Below are positions 18,875-27,572 of a stretch of 34,770 nt of DNA, piece by piece; positions within the stretch are counted from its first letter, which is position 1; each line of letters opens with the position of its first letter. The stretch is from Actinomycetota bacterium. Its GTDB lineage: Bacteria; Actinomycetota; Acidimicrobiia; Acidimicrobiales; Ilumatobacteraceae. The stretch covers positions 1-34,770 of the forward strand of contig JAQCDY010000005.1 of assembly GCA_027729785.1 (NCBI GenBank). The letters run 5' to 3'. A model generated the notes under the pieces. It saw nothing but the letters and a program-made list of their open reading frames with translations. It did no database searches and had not been told where the DNA came from. The position numbers and the translations under genes are program-made.

Positions 18875-20827
18875 ATGGTTTTAAAACTCTCGCCACAGCA
18901 AGACTCCCAGGCAGTCTCGTGCATTCGAGGTTTAGCAATGGACGCGCCGCTGATGGCGAAAAGTGGACATCAAGGCACTGCGATGGCCCTCGCACCGCTT
19001 GGACATGTTTTATACAGCAGAATTTTGCGCCACAACCCCCACAACCCGAGTTGGAAGAATCGTGACCGTTTCATTTTGAGCAACGGTCATGCCTCGATCT
19101 TGCAGTATGCATTGCTGTTTCTAAATGGTTACGGTCTTGAAATCGAAGATCTTAAAAAGTTTCGTCAATTCGGTTCGATGACTCCTGGTCACCCCGAAGT
19201 TGGTCACACTCTCGGAGTTGAAGTCACAACGGGCCCACTTGGGCAAGGTTTCGCCAATGCCGTCGGCATGGCGATCGCCGAACGAAACTTGCGCAGTCGC
19301 TTCGGCGCGTCAGCTTGCGATCACAATACTTATGTGATTGCCGGCGACGGTTGTTTCATGGAAGGAATAAGCCACGAAGCGGCATCACTCGCGGGTCATT
19401 TGAAATTAGATCGTCTGGTCTGCATCTTCGATGACAATGCAATTACGATCGATGGATCAACTTCGTTGAGTTGTTCAGATGATGTCGCAAAACGCTTCGC
19501 TGCCTATGGTTGGAATATCATGCATCTCGGCGAGATTGCCGATGACTTAGATGCGCTTGAAGACGCACTAATCACCGCTCGAGCAACACGTGGAGCGCCA
19601 ACACTTTGTATTTTGAAAACTCATATAGGCCACCCATCTCCAGATTTCACCGACGCCCACGAGGCCCATGGCAATCCGTTTGCGGCGGCGCATGTATCGA
19701 CAACAAAGAAAATTATGGGCATCCCCGACGAATCTTTCTGGGCACCCAAAGATCTGGTGACGGCGATACGTGACCACGCAGTCGTCAGGGGTGATTCGTT
19801 CACCGCGCAATACGAAACAGATATCAACGAAATCGAAGATCGATACATCTGGGACGCCGCGTGGGTCACGCCCAATTCGTCGTCGTTTAGTTCGCTGCTC
19901 CCGGTATTCGATAAATCGACAGACTTGGCAACCCGACAAGTCATTCAAAAAGTTTTTGATGCTTCCCTACCTGCGTTGCCCGGGCTAATCGCCGGATCTG
20001 CCGACTTAACCGGCAACACGGGTACGAAACTCTCGAAACAAACGGCCCAGAGCGTTACCGCACCTGATGGTCGACAAATATATTTCGGCATCCGCGAGCA
20101 TGCGATGGGTGCCGCCGTCGTCGGCATGGCCCTGCACGGCGGTGTGCTTCCTGTTTGTGGCACATTTTTTGTATTTGCTGATTACATGCGCCCGGCAATT
20201 CGACTGGCAGCGCTATCAAAAGCCAAATGTATATTCGTTTTCTCACATGATTCTGTGGGCGTCGGTGAAGATGGTCCCACTCACCAACCAGTCGAGCAAC
20301 TCGCCTCGTTACGCGCGATTCCAGATCTTCAAGTGATCAGACCTGCTGATCCAAACGAGACGGTTGCCGCATGGTGCGCAGCAGTTGATCACGACGGACC
20401 AACGGCGATTATTCTGTCACGACAAAATGTCTTGAGTGTCACCGATGGCTCGGCTGTAAAAAACGGTGTCGGTATCGTGGGCACGACTATCGCCAAGCCA
20501 AATGTCATTCTTTTGGGAACCGGCAGCGAAGTTGGCCTTTGTACTCGGGCCGCAGCCGAACTTGCCAACGTCGGCATCTTGGCCCAAGTGGTCTCGATGC
20601 CGAGTTGGGATCGCTATGAGCGAAGCGACAAGTCATCGAACAAAACAATTTTCCCCGATGGCGTGCCAGTGATCGCGGTTGAAGCTGGCGTGACCATGGG
20701 TTGGCATAAATACGCGGATCATGTCATCGGGATCGATCGTTTCGGTGCAAGTGCTCCCGGTGCTACGGCATTAAAAGAACTCGGCATCAGCGTCGAAGCA
20801 ATCGTTAAAAAAGTAAAATCGATATAA
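18875..20827 (+). CDS. tkt: Transketolase
   Basis: KSGHQGTAMALAPLGHVLY, RDRFILSNGHAS, TGPLGQGFANAVGMAIAE, IAGDGCFMEGISHEAASLAGHL, FGIREHAMGAAVVGMALHGG, FSHDSVGVGEDGPTHQPVEQLASLRAIP. Confidence 0.96.
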   Translation: MVLKLSPQQDSQAVSCIRGLAMDAPLMAKSGHQGTAMALAPLGHVLYSRILRHNPHNPSWKNRDRFILSNGHASILQYALLFLNGYGLEIEDLKKFRQFGSMTPGHPEVGHTLGVEVTTGPLGQGFANAVGMAIAERNLRSRFGASACDHNTYVIAGDGCFMEGISHEAASLAGHLKLDRLVCIFDDNAITIDGSTSLSCSDDVAKRFAAYGWNIMHLGEIADDLDALEDALITARATRGAPTLCILKTHIGHPSPDFTDAHEAHGNPFAAAHVSTTKKIMGIPDESFWAPKDLVTAIRDHAVVRGDSFTAQYETDINEIEDRYIWDAAWVTPNSSSFSSLLPVFDKSTDLATRQVIQKVFDASLPALPGLIAGSADLTGNTGTKLSKQTAQSVTAPDGRQIYFGIREHAMGAAVVGMALHGGVLPVCGTFFVFADYMRPAIRLAALSKAKCIFVFSHDSVGVGEDGPTHQPVEQLASLRAIPDLQVIRPADPNETVAAWCAAVDHDGPTAIILSRQNVLSVTDGSAVKNGVGIVGTTIAKPNVILLGTGSEVGLCTRAAAELANVGILAQVVSMPSWDRYERSDKSSNKTIFPDGVPVIAVEAGVTMGWHKYADHVIGIDRFGASAPGATALKELGISVEAIVKKVKSI

Positions 20828-21934
20828 ATGACATTTCCACTCAAAGTTCTATACGAAGAATTTGGACAGAGTCCTTGGCTAGATAATTTGAAGCGAAGCT
20901 ACATCACATCAGGTGAATTGGCGACCGTCCGCGACACCGGTATCCGCGGACTGACTTCTAATCCGACTATATTTCAGAAGGCGATTCAAGGGTCGAGCGA
21001 CTATTCGTCACAATTTGCAGAGTTGATCGGACAAAAACTCTCACCCGTTGACAGCTATTGGCAGTTGGTTCTTCGTGACATCAACGGAGCGTTAGATGTA
21101 TTTGCACCGCTCCATGAATCGTCTAACGGACTAGATGGCTTCGTAAGCGTCGAAGTTGACCCTGGACTGGCTCACGATCATGCCAACACTTTGACGAGTG
21201 CCAGAGATTTGCATTCTAAAATTTCGCGTCCGAACGTGATGATCAAAATTCCTGCGACACGAGAATGCATTCCCGCTATCGCGACGATGATTTCCGAGGC
21301 GCGAAACGTAAATGTGACCTTAATTTTCAGCCTTGAGCGATACCAGCAAGTGATGGATGCCTACATTGACGGTCTTGAGACGTTGGCTATTGATCGGCCA
21401 GCAATTGTCGGTTCAGTATCAAGCGTCGCAAGTTTTTTCATTTCACGCGTGGACACCGAGATTGATCGCTTGCTCGCCGGTAAAGACAACGCCATGGCGA
21501 ATGCGTTGCTCGGCACGGCGGCAATCAACCAAGCCAAACTCGCCTATGCGATGTTTCGAAAGACTTTTTCTGGACCACGCTGGAACAGACTCGAAAAACT
21601 TGGTGCAAAAGTTCAAAGACCGCTTTGGGCGTCGACATCCACCAAGAATCCGAACTACCCCGACACTCTTTACGTCGACAATCTGATTGGGCAAGACACC
21701 GTCAATACGCTCCCAGATTCGACCGTCGAAGCGTTTTGCGATCACGGCACCCTGAAATCAACTATTCAAACTGATGTTGATCTTGCGCATCAGCAATGGT
21801 CGGAACTGGCCCGTGTTGGAGTCGACGTTTCGGATGTGGCCGAAAGACTTGAGCGCGAAGGTGTGGCTTCGTTTCAGAAAAGCTTTGATGAATTAATCGG
21901 TGTGCTCAGTGAGAAAGCAGTGGAACTGTCATAA
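20828..21934 (+). CDS. tal: Transaldolase
   Basis: SPWLDNLKRSYITSGELATVRDTGIRGLTSNPTIFQKAI, MIKIPAT, NVTLIFSLERY, RPLWASTSTKNPNYPDTLYVDNLIG; abuts the tkt stop. Confidence 0.96.
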   Translation: MTFPLKVLYEEFGQSPWLDNLKRSYITSGELATVRDTGIRGLTSNPTIFQKAIQGSSDYSSQFAELIGQKLSPVDSYWQLVLRDINGALDVFAPLHESSNGLDGFVSVEVDPGLAHDHANTLTSARDLHSKISRPNVMIKIPATRECIPAIATMISEARNVNVTLIFSLERYQQVMDAYIDGLETLAIDRPAIVGSVSSVASFFISRVDTEIDRLLAGKDNAMANALLGTAAINQAKLAYAMFRKTFSGPRWNRLEKLGAKVQRPLWASTSTKNPNYPDTLYVDNLIGQDTVNTLPDSTVEAFCDHGTLKSTIQTDVDLAHQQWSELARVGVDVSDVAERLEREGVASFQKSFDELIGVLSEKAVELS

Positions 21935-22962
21935 TGCCAGGGCAAGACATCGACAAAATGATCGACGTCATTTTGGATGAGTTGAAAATCAAAACAGACA
22001 GACGCTTGATTGCTGACCTCATTCGCGAGTCGCTTCAACTTGGTTCTGACTCAACGAGCACTCTTAATCTCAAGATTGCCAGTGCGGCCATTTCGGAAAT
22101 GCGCGAAGCATTCGCGATGTTCGCCCCATTTTCTGAACGCAAAAAAGTAACTATTTTTGGCTCGGCCAGGACGACAAAAGATGACCCTGTCTACAAACAG
22201 ACTGAAGCCGTTGCGGCCAAACTGGCGGCAGCCGATTGGATGGTCGTCACCGGCGCCGGACCAGGAATCATGGAAGCTGGAATGTCGGGTGCGGGTCGTG
22301 AGATGTCGATTGGCGTCAGTATCCGACTGCCGTTTGAGACTTCGGCAAACTCGATAATCGCCGGCGACGAAAAGTATGTCTCGATGCGTTACTTTTTTAC
22401 TCGCAAATTGATGCTGGTCAAAGAATCCCAGGCCTTTATTTGTATGCCAGGTGGGTTCGGCACGCTGGACGAAATGTTTGAATTGCTCACCCTTTCGCAA
22501 ACCGGAAAGGGCAACCCCGTGCCGATAGTCGTTCTAGATCTACCCAATGATCCTTTCTGGCAAAGCCTCGATGCTTTCGTTCGTCAGACCCTGGTGCCGA
22601 GAAAACTTGTTTCAAACCAAGATTTGGCGCTGTATCGCATCTGTTCGAGTGTCGATGAAGCAGTAGCAGAAATCACCAATTTTTACTCTGTTTATCATTC
22701 GATGCGATTCGTCGGAAAACGATTGGTGTTGCGACTCAATCGTGAATTATCCGATCAACATGTAAGCCGCTTAAATATTGACTTTGGGGATATTTGCGTC
22801 ACTTCGACGATTCAGAAGATTTCTCCAACCAAGCCCGAAACTGACGACGCCGACAATCTCGACAAAACACGACTTGCATTTCAGTTCGCCCGCCGCGACT
22901 TTGGAAGATTGCGTCAATTAATCGACGCAATCAACTCGCTTAGCTTCGACCCAACAAACTGA
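21934..22962 (+). CDS. LOG-family (TIGR00730-type) protein with N- and C-terminal extensions
   Basis: VTIFGSART..., VVTGAGPGIMEAGMSGA, FFTRKLMLVKESQAFICMPGGFGTLDEMFELLTLSQTGK (PGGxGTxxE); TAATG overlap with tal. Confidence 0.88.
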   Translation: MPGQDIDKMIDVILDELKIKTDRRLIADLIRESLQLGSDSTSTLNLKIASAAISEMREAFAMFAPFSERKKVTIFGSARTTKDDPVYKQTEAVAAKLAAADWMVVTGAGPGIMEAGMSGAGREMSIGVSIRLPFETSANSIIAGDEKYVSMRYFFTRKLMLVKESQAFICMPGGFGTLDEMFELLTLSQTGKGNPVPIVVLDLPNDPFWQSLDAFVRQTLVPRKLVSNQDLALYRICSSVDEAVAEITNFYSVYHSMRFVGKRLVLRLNRELSDQHVSRLNIDFGDICVTSTIQKISPTKPETDDADNLDKTRLAFQFARRDFGRLRQLIDAINSLSFDPTN

Positions 22963-23137
22963 TTGCCTTCTCAATGGCCCTGCGGGCCTGGGTCAATGTT
23001 CGTTCAAGTTCTGGTCGTTTTGATTCGCCTGCAGCGTGAGACTGTTTTAGAACTGTGAGTGCTTTGTCGGCCAACTGCTCGGAGATCAACTTCAACTTTT
23101 GAACAATCTCTTGTGAATCTTCTTCAAATGAATGCAT
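22940..23137 (-). CDS. Small helical hypothetical protein (65 aa)
   Basis: MHSFEEDSQEIVQKLKLISEQLADKALTVLKQSHAAGESKRPELERTLTQARRAIEKAISLLGRS: amphipathic helical composition; fills the gap between LOG and the next + ORF, tail-overlapping LOG by 23 nt. Confidence 0.5.
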   Translation of the reverse strand: MHSFEEDSQEIVQKLKLISEQLADKALTVLKQSHAAGESKRPELERTLTQARRAIEKAISLLGRS

Positions 23138-23905
23138 GACTCTACAAGTATGCCATTAGCCTGCACCGAGATGTCAAAGCCCGAAGAACTTCACGAGTGG
23201 ATTAGTTTTGCCGATCCCGATCTTGAGCAGACTTGGATGATTGATGCAACTTTTTTGAGGTCGAATTGGACATGCATCTACGGCAACGGCTGTCAAGGCG
23301 TGCTAGACGATCCCGCACCCGAACTGAACCAAGGTTGCTGCAGCTATGGTGCGCACTTTATCGACAAAGAAGACTTGACTTCGGTAAAAAAATTCGTCAA
23401 ACGATTGACTCCCGAGCATTGGCAGAATTTCGAACAAGGCAAAAATGATAAATGGCTAGCCGAAGACAAAGACGGCACTGACACCACGACGTCATATAAG
23501 GGTGCCTGTATATTTCATAACAGAACAGACTTCGAAGGTGGAATGGGTTGTGCCTTCCATGTGGCGGCCTCAGCCGCGGGTGAGCGTCCGATGGACTGGA
23601 AACCCGATGTTTGCTGGCAAGTACCGCTTCGACTCGAACAGCACGAAGAAGACGAGAAGCATATTTTGTCGATCGTCCGCGAATGGAAACGTCGCGATTG
23701 GGGCGGCGGAGGTCACGACTTTGACTGGTGGTGCACCGATGACTCTTCGGCGTTTGTCGGCTCTAGACCCGTCTACAAATATCTCAAAGACGAACTGATC
23801 GAATTGTGTGGTGACGAAATCTACGAAATGATTGTCAAACAGTTGCAAAAACCTCGCACGACTTTCTTGCCGCATCCGCAAGTCAAACGTAAAACAAAGA
23901 TTTAG
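23132..23905 (+). CDS. Cysteine-rich hypothetical protein, possible YkgJ/DUF3109-type metal/Fe-S binder
   Basis: WTCIYGNGCQGVLDDPAPELNQGCCSYGAHF and GACIFHNRTDFEGGMGCAFHVAA Cys clusters. Start may be ATG 23132, 23150 or 23171. Confidence 0.7.
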   Translation: MHDSTSMPLACTEMSKPEELHEWISFADPDLEQTWMIDATFLRSNWTCIYGNGCQGVLDDPAPELNQGCCSYGAHFIDKEDLTSVKKFVKRLTPEHWQNFEQGKNDKWLAEDKDGTDTTTSYKGACIFHNRTDFEGGMGCAFHVAASAAGERPMDWKPDVCWQVPLRLEQHEEDEKHILSIVREWKRRDWGGGGHDFDWWCTDDSSAFVGSRPVYKYLKDELIELCGDEIYEMIVKQLQKPRTTFLPHPQVKRKTKI

Positions 23906-25740
23906 TTCTTACTTCCTTTATTCGACTTGCGCCGATCTTCGACGCTCAAAAAACGTTTACGAATACGAATGTTTGATGGCGTCACTTCGACCAGTTCATC
24001 CTCACCGATCCATTGAATTCCGGTTTCGAGCGTGTGGGTTACCGGTGTGGCTAATTTCGGCCCGTCGTCATGACCATGGGTACGAATGTTGGTCAGCTCT
24101 TTGGCTCGAACAGAATTGACGACCATTTCGTCTTCGCGTGAATTTTCACCGACGACCATTCCTTCGTAAACCTCGACGCCAGGAGCGACGAACAAAGTAC
24201 CGCGAAGTTGCAAATTGTCCAAGGCATATGCAGTAGTCGAACCTTTTCGATCAGAGACCATTGCCCCACCCATGCGATGCGGTAATTCGCCGGCCCACGG
24301 CATGTATCCGCTCAGACTTTGATGCAAGAGTGCCGTTCCGCGCGTCACGGTCAGCAATAACGATCTGAATCCGATCAAGCCACGCGAAGGTGCTTGAAAA
24401 CTGACGATTGTTCGCCCGCTGTCCCCTTGCTCCAGATTGATGACCCGTCCCTTGCGTGGTGCAAGAGCTTGAGTAACGGCGCCAACATACATATCTGGCA
24501 CATCGATCGTGCCAGCCTCGAGGGGTTCTTGCTTCTTGCCATCAATTTCTTTGGTGATTACCTCTGGACGGCTAACTTGCAATTCATATCCTTCACGACG
24601 CATGTTTTCGATCAACACGGCAAGTTGCAGTTCGCCTCGACCAGCAACTTCAATTACATCCGGACTGTCAGTGGTATTGACTCGAATTGAAACGTTGCCT
24701 AGTACTTCTTTGAAAAGTCTTTCACTCAAATGACGACTCGTCAGGAAAGTGCCTTCGCGGCCCGCGAACGGCGAAGTATTGACGCCGAAACTCATTCGTA
24801 GAACTGGTTCGTCCACTTCAAGCCGGGGTAACGCAGGAGCATTTTCTAGCGCAGCAACCGTATCGCCAACCTCAACCTCGTCGATTCCGGCAAGGATGAA
24901 CAAATCACCTGCAGCAACTTGTGCAACCTCTTCACGGCTGATACCACGGAACGCAAACAAAGTCGAAATTTTTCGTTTAATAAACGGTGCGGGATTTGCC
25001 GGTGTTGGATGTTGCCAAACACAAATCATGTCGCCTTTTTTCATTATTCCTGCTTCAACTCGCCCAATCGCCAGACGGCCCAAATAATCAGAAGCGTCAA
25101 GGTTGGCGACAAGTGCCTGCAGTGGTGCATTCGGATCTGCGGTCGGCGCAGGGATCGTGTCGAGAATTGCGTCTAGCAAAGGCACCAAGTCGGCATTTTC
25201 TGCTGGCATGCCGATTCCCTTCATAGATCTTCCGTCACGTGCAACCGCAGAAATAACTGGAAAGCTCAGGTGATGATCATGATGCGCCAGGTCGAGAAAG
25301 AGTTGCTCAACTTCATGGAGGACTTCGTCTGGTCGGGCATCGGCGCGATCGACCTTGTTCAGAACTACGACCACCGGCAAATCTCTGGCCAATGCTTTGG
25401 ATAACACGTACCTAGTTTGTGGCAGCGGACCTTCGGCAGCATCGACCAAGAGCAGAATGCCATCAACAAGTGCGAGTGCTCGCTCAACTTCACCACCGAA
25501 GTCGGCGTGACCTGGAGTGTCTACCAAATTGATTTTTGTTCCCCGCCATTCAATTTCGGCGGCTTTCGCCAGAATAGTGATACCGCGCTCACGTTCCTGG
25601 TCGTTTGAATCCATTACGCGATCAACAACTACTTGATGCGCGGCGAAAGTTCCACCGCTCTTAAGAAGAGCGTCCAACAAGGTGGTTTTACCATGGTCTA
25701 CGTGCGCTACTAGCGCGAGGTTGCGAATGTTATTAATCAG
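23902..25740 (-). CDS. typA: Ribosome-associated GTPase TypA/BipA, non-canonical start (CTG 25740 favoured)
   Basis: Sequence upstream of the track's TTG start reads [26 protein letters not shown]..., aligning with E. coli [26 protein letters not shown] as I recall it. In-frame stop TGA at 25752-25750; no ATG/GTG/TTG between it and the P-loop. [33 protein letters not shown], NKVDR present. Confidence 0.95.
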   Translation of the reverse strand: [612 protein letters not shown]

Positions 25741-25755
25741 GTTCTCAGTTCAGTT

Positions 25756-25959
25756 TCAGGAAATATCTTCGTCCGTGTCATCGGCTATTTCATCGCCGTT
25801 TTCATCGAACCTAACGCCATAGCGTTCAGCAATAGCCGCATATTCATCTTCTTGTGATTTCGACTTGCTTTCTTTGGTAACGCCAAGATCTTCGGCTGAC
25901 GGACCCGTTTGTTTCAGGCGACGCGCTTCTTCAAATCGACGATGACGACCCTTTTTCAC
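25756..25959 (-). CDS. Small charged protein (67 aa), basic N-terminus and acidic C-terminus, upstream of typA
   Basis: GTG start with GGAG SD (GGAGCCCTACCGTG): MKKGRHRRFEEARRLKQTGPSAEDLG...GVRFDENGDEIADDTDEDIS; ends 15 nt before the putative typA CTG. Confidence 0.65.
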   Translation of the reverse strand: MKKGRHRRFEEARRLKQTGPSAEDLGVTKESKSKSQEDEYAAIAERYGVRFDENGDEIADDTDEDIS

Positions 25960-25982
25960 GGTAGGGCTCCAAATTTTTCTGG

Positions 25983-26006
25983 GGCGATCACCGTTTGGTT
26001 ATCGCC
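25983..26006 (-). promoter_or_regulatory. Imperfect hairpin in the leader of the 67-aa/typA operon
   Basis: GGCGAT-c-ACC-gttt-GGT-t-ATCGCC (plus strand): 6 bp + 1 mismatch + 3 bp with a 4-nt loop, 24 nt upstream of the GTG start. Confidence 0.35.
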
Positions 26007-26075
26007 TAGTTGATAGACATTGGCACGAATACTAGCGACTCTGCCTTGATAAAAGGTGGATCTACAGCTGTTTTG

Positions 26076-27221
26076 TTACTTGCTGGCTTCAACAAGCTTG
26101 AGATGTCCGTCACGATCGACGCTCAAACCGACGTCCCCATTCAAAATTCGGTTCAGATCATCTCCGATCAGAGTTGCGCGCCAACCTTGAACGAGCCTCG
26201 CATCGGCCGACTTTCGCAAAAACGCAGTAATGTCGCTGCGCGTCGCCAGGAAAGTCGCATCAATCTTGTGCTTGCGTGCGAGTTCCCCAATCCACGCAGT
26301 GATCAAAGTCAGGGCGGGTCGAGCCCATTTATCCACATCGTCGACATCGTTATTCGGTAATTCGATATGTTGCTTTGCGCCGTCTCGTATCGCGGCCATG
26401 ATTTCTCGGCACGAATCAGCAGACAAATGACGATCATCAACACCACGCGTGGTTGCCAATTCTTCAACACTTTTTGGTACTCGCTGAGATATTCCCAGCA
26501 GAGCCATATCACTCATCACCCGTCTTGGTGGTGCATCGTTGCGCATTGCTTTCTCTTCTCGCCATTTCGCCACAGATTGGGCAACTCCACGAGATTGACC
26601 TTTTAATGCCCGTGCCTCTTTGAGTTTCAGCCACGCCAAACCCGGATCCTGCGGACCCTGTGGACGCTGCACAAGATCTCGACAGGCATCAGCCACCCAT
26701 TCGGAGCGTTGCAATTCTTTTAGTTGTCTTGAAATCTCGTCATGAAGGTCAAACAGATGTGCGACATCATCTGCGGCATAACTGCACTGTTGCTCGGACA
26801 AGGGGCGGCGCAACCAATCAGTAAGACGATCACCTTTGGACAATGAAATTTTCTTGAAGGCCTGAACAAGTGTTGCCAATGACGGGGTTGAGTATCCGAT
26901 AAAACCGGCGGCGATTTGGCAATCAAATATTATTTTCGGTGCCGCAAGCGCCGCGTGACGCAACACCTCCAGGTCTTGCTGGGCGGCATGTATAACCGCC
27001 AACACGTCGCTTTCGAAGAGTTTCCCCAATCCACGCGGATCAACCGCCAAGGGGTCGACTAGAGCAGTGGTGTCGCCCCATTTCAGCTGAACGAGAGCGA
27101 GTTTCGGAAAGTATGTCTTTTCTCGATGAAACTCGGTGTCAATTGCATATCTGTCGGCTTTCAAAATCTCCGCGACTATTTGATCAAGTGCTGACTCGCT
27201 GTCGACCCACTCAAAACTCAC
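26076..27221 (-). CDS. rnd: Ribonuclease D (DEDD exonuclease with HRDC domain)
   Basis: YAIDTEFHREKTYFPKLALVQL, IHAAQQDLEVLRH, FDCQIAAGFIGYSTPSLATLVQ, YAADDVAHLFDLHDEI. Confidence 0.93.
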   Translation of the reverse strand: MSFEWVDSESALDQIVAEILKADRYAIDTEFHREKTYFPKLALVQLKWGDTTALVDPLAVDPRGLGKLFESDVLAVIHAAQQDLEVLRHAALAAPKIIFDCQIAAGFIGYSTPSLATLVQAFKKISLSKGDRLTDWLRRPLSEQQCSYAADDVAHLFDLHDEISRQLKELQRSEWVADACRDLVQRPQGPQDPGLAWLKLKEARALKGQSRGVAQSVAKWREEKAMRNDAPPRRVMSDMALLGISQRVPKSVEELATTRGVDDRHLSADSCREIMAAIRDGAKQHIELPNNDVDDVDKWARPALTLITAWIGELARKHKIDATFLATRSDITAFLRKSADARLVQGWRATLIGDDLNRILNGDVGLSVDRDGHLKLVEASK

Positions 27222-27544
27222 CCTTTTGACCCGCCTTCTACGACCTCATTACCGGCACTGATCCATCCGATAGTCCCACCGGCAACATTTTTTACGTTGG
27301 TCAAACCGAAATCGACACAAATTTCACAGGCTTGCATGCTGCGCCCCCCACTTCGGCAAATGAAGTACACCAATATTTTGGGAATCTCGTCAATACGATT
27401 TGTGAAGTCACTAAGCGGAATATTTACTGCACCTGGAACATGGCCAGATTCGTACTCATCAGCTTCACGCACGTCTATAAGAGCAATGGAGTCATTACGA
27501 ATCTGAGTAAAAGCAGCAATAGAGACTTCTTCAATTGGCATCAA
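27218..27544 (-). CDS. Rhodanese-like domain protein
   Basis: IALIDVREADEYESGHVPGAVNIPLSDF, active-site loop CRSGGRS; ATGA overlap with rnd. Confidence 0.92.
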   Translation of the reverse strand: MMPIEEVSIAAFTQIRNDSIALIDVREADEYESGHVPGAVNIPLSDFTNRIDEIPKILVYFICRSGGRSMQACEICVDFGLTNVKNVAGGTIGWISAGNEVVEGGSKG

Positions 27545-27572
27545 ACAATCTTACTTCTTCGTCTTACTCTCA

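Noticed and set aside
19568-19948. Minus-strand ORFs of 126 and 107 aa
   Set aside because: Antisense to transketolase in two different frames; no independent support.
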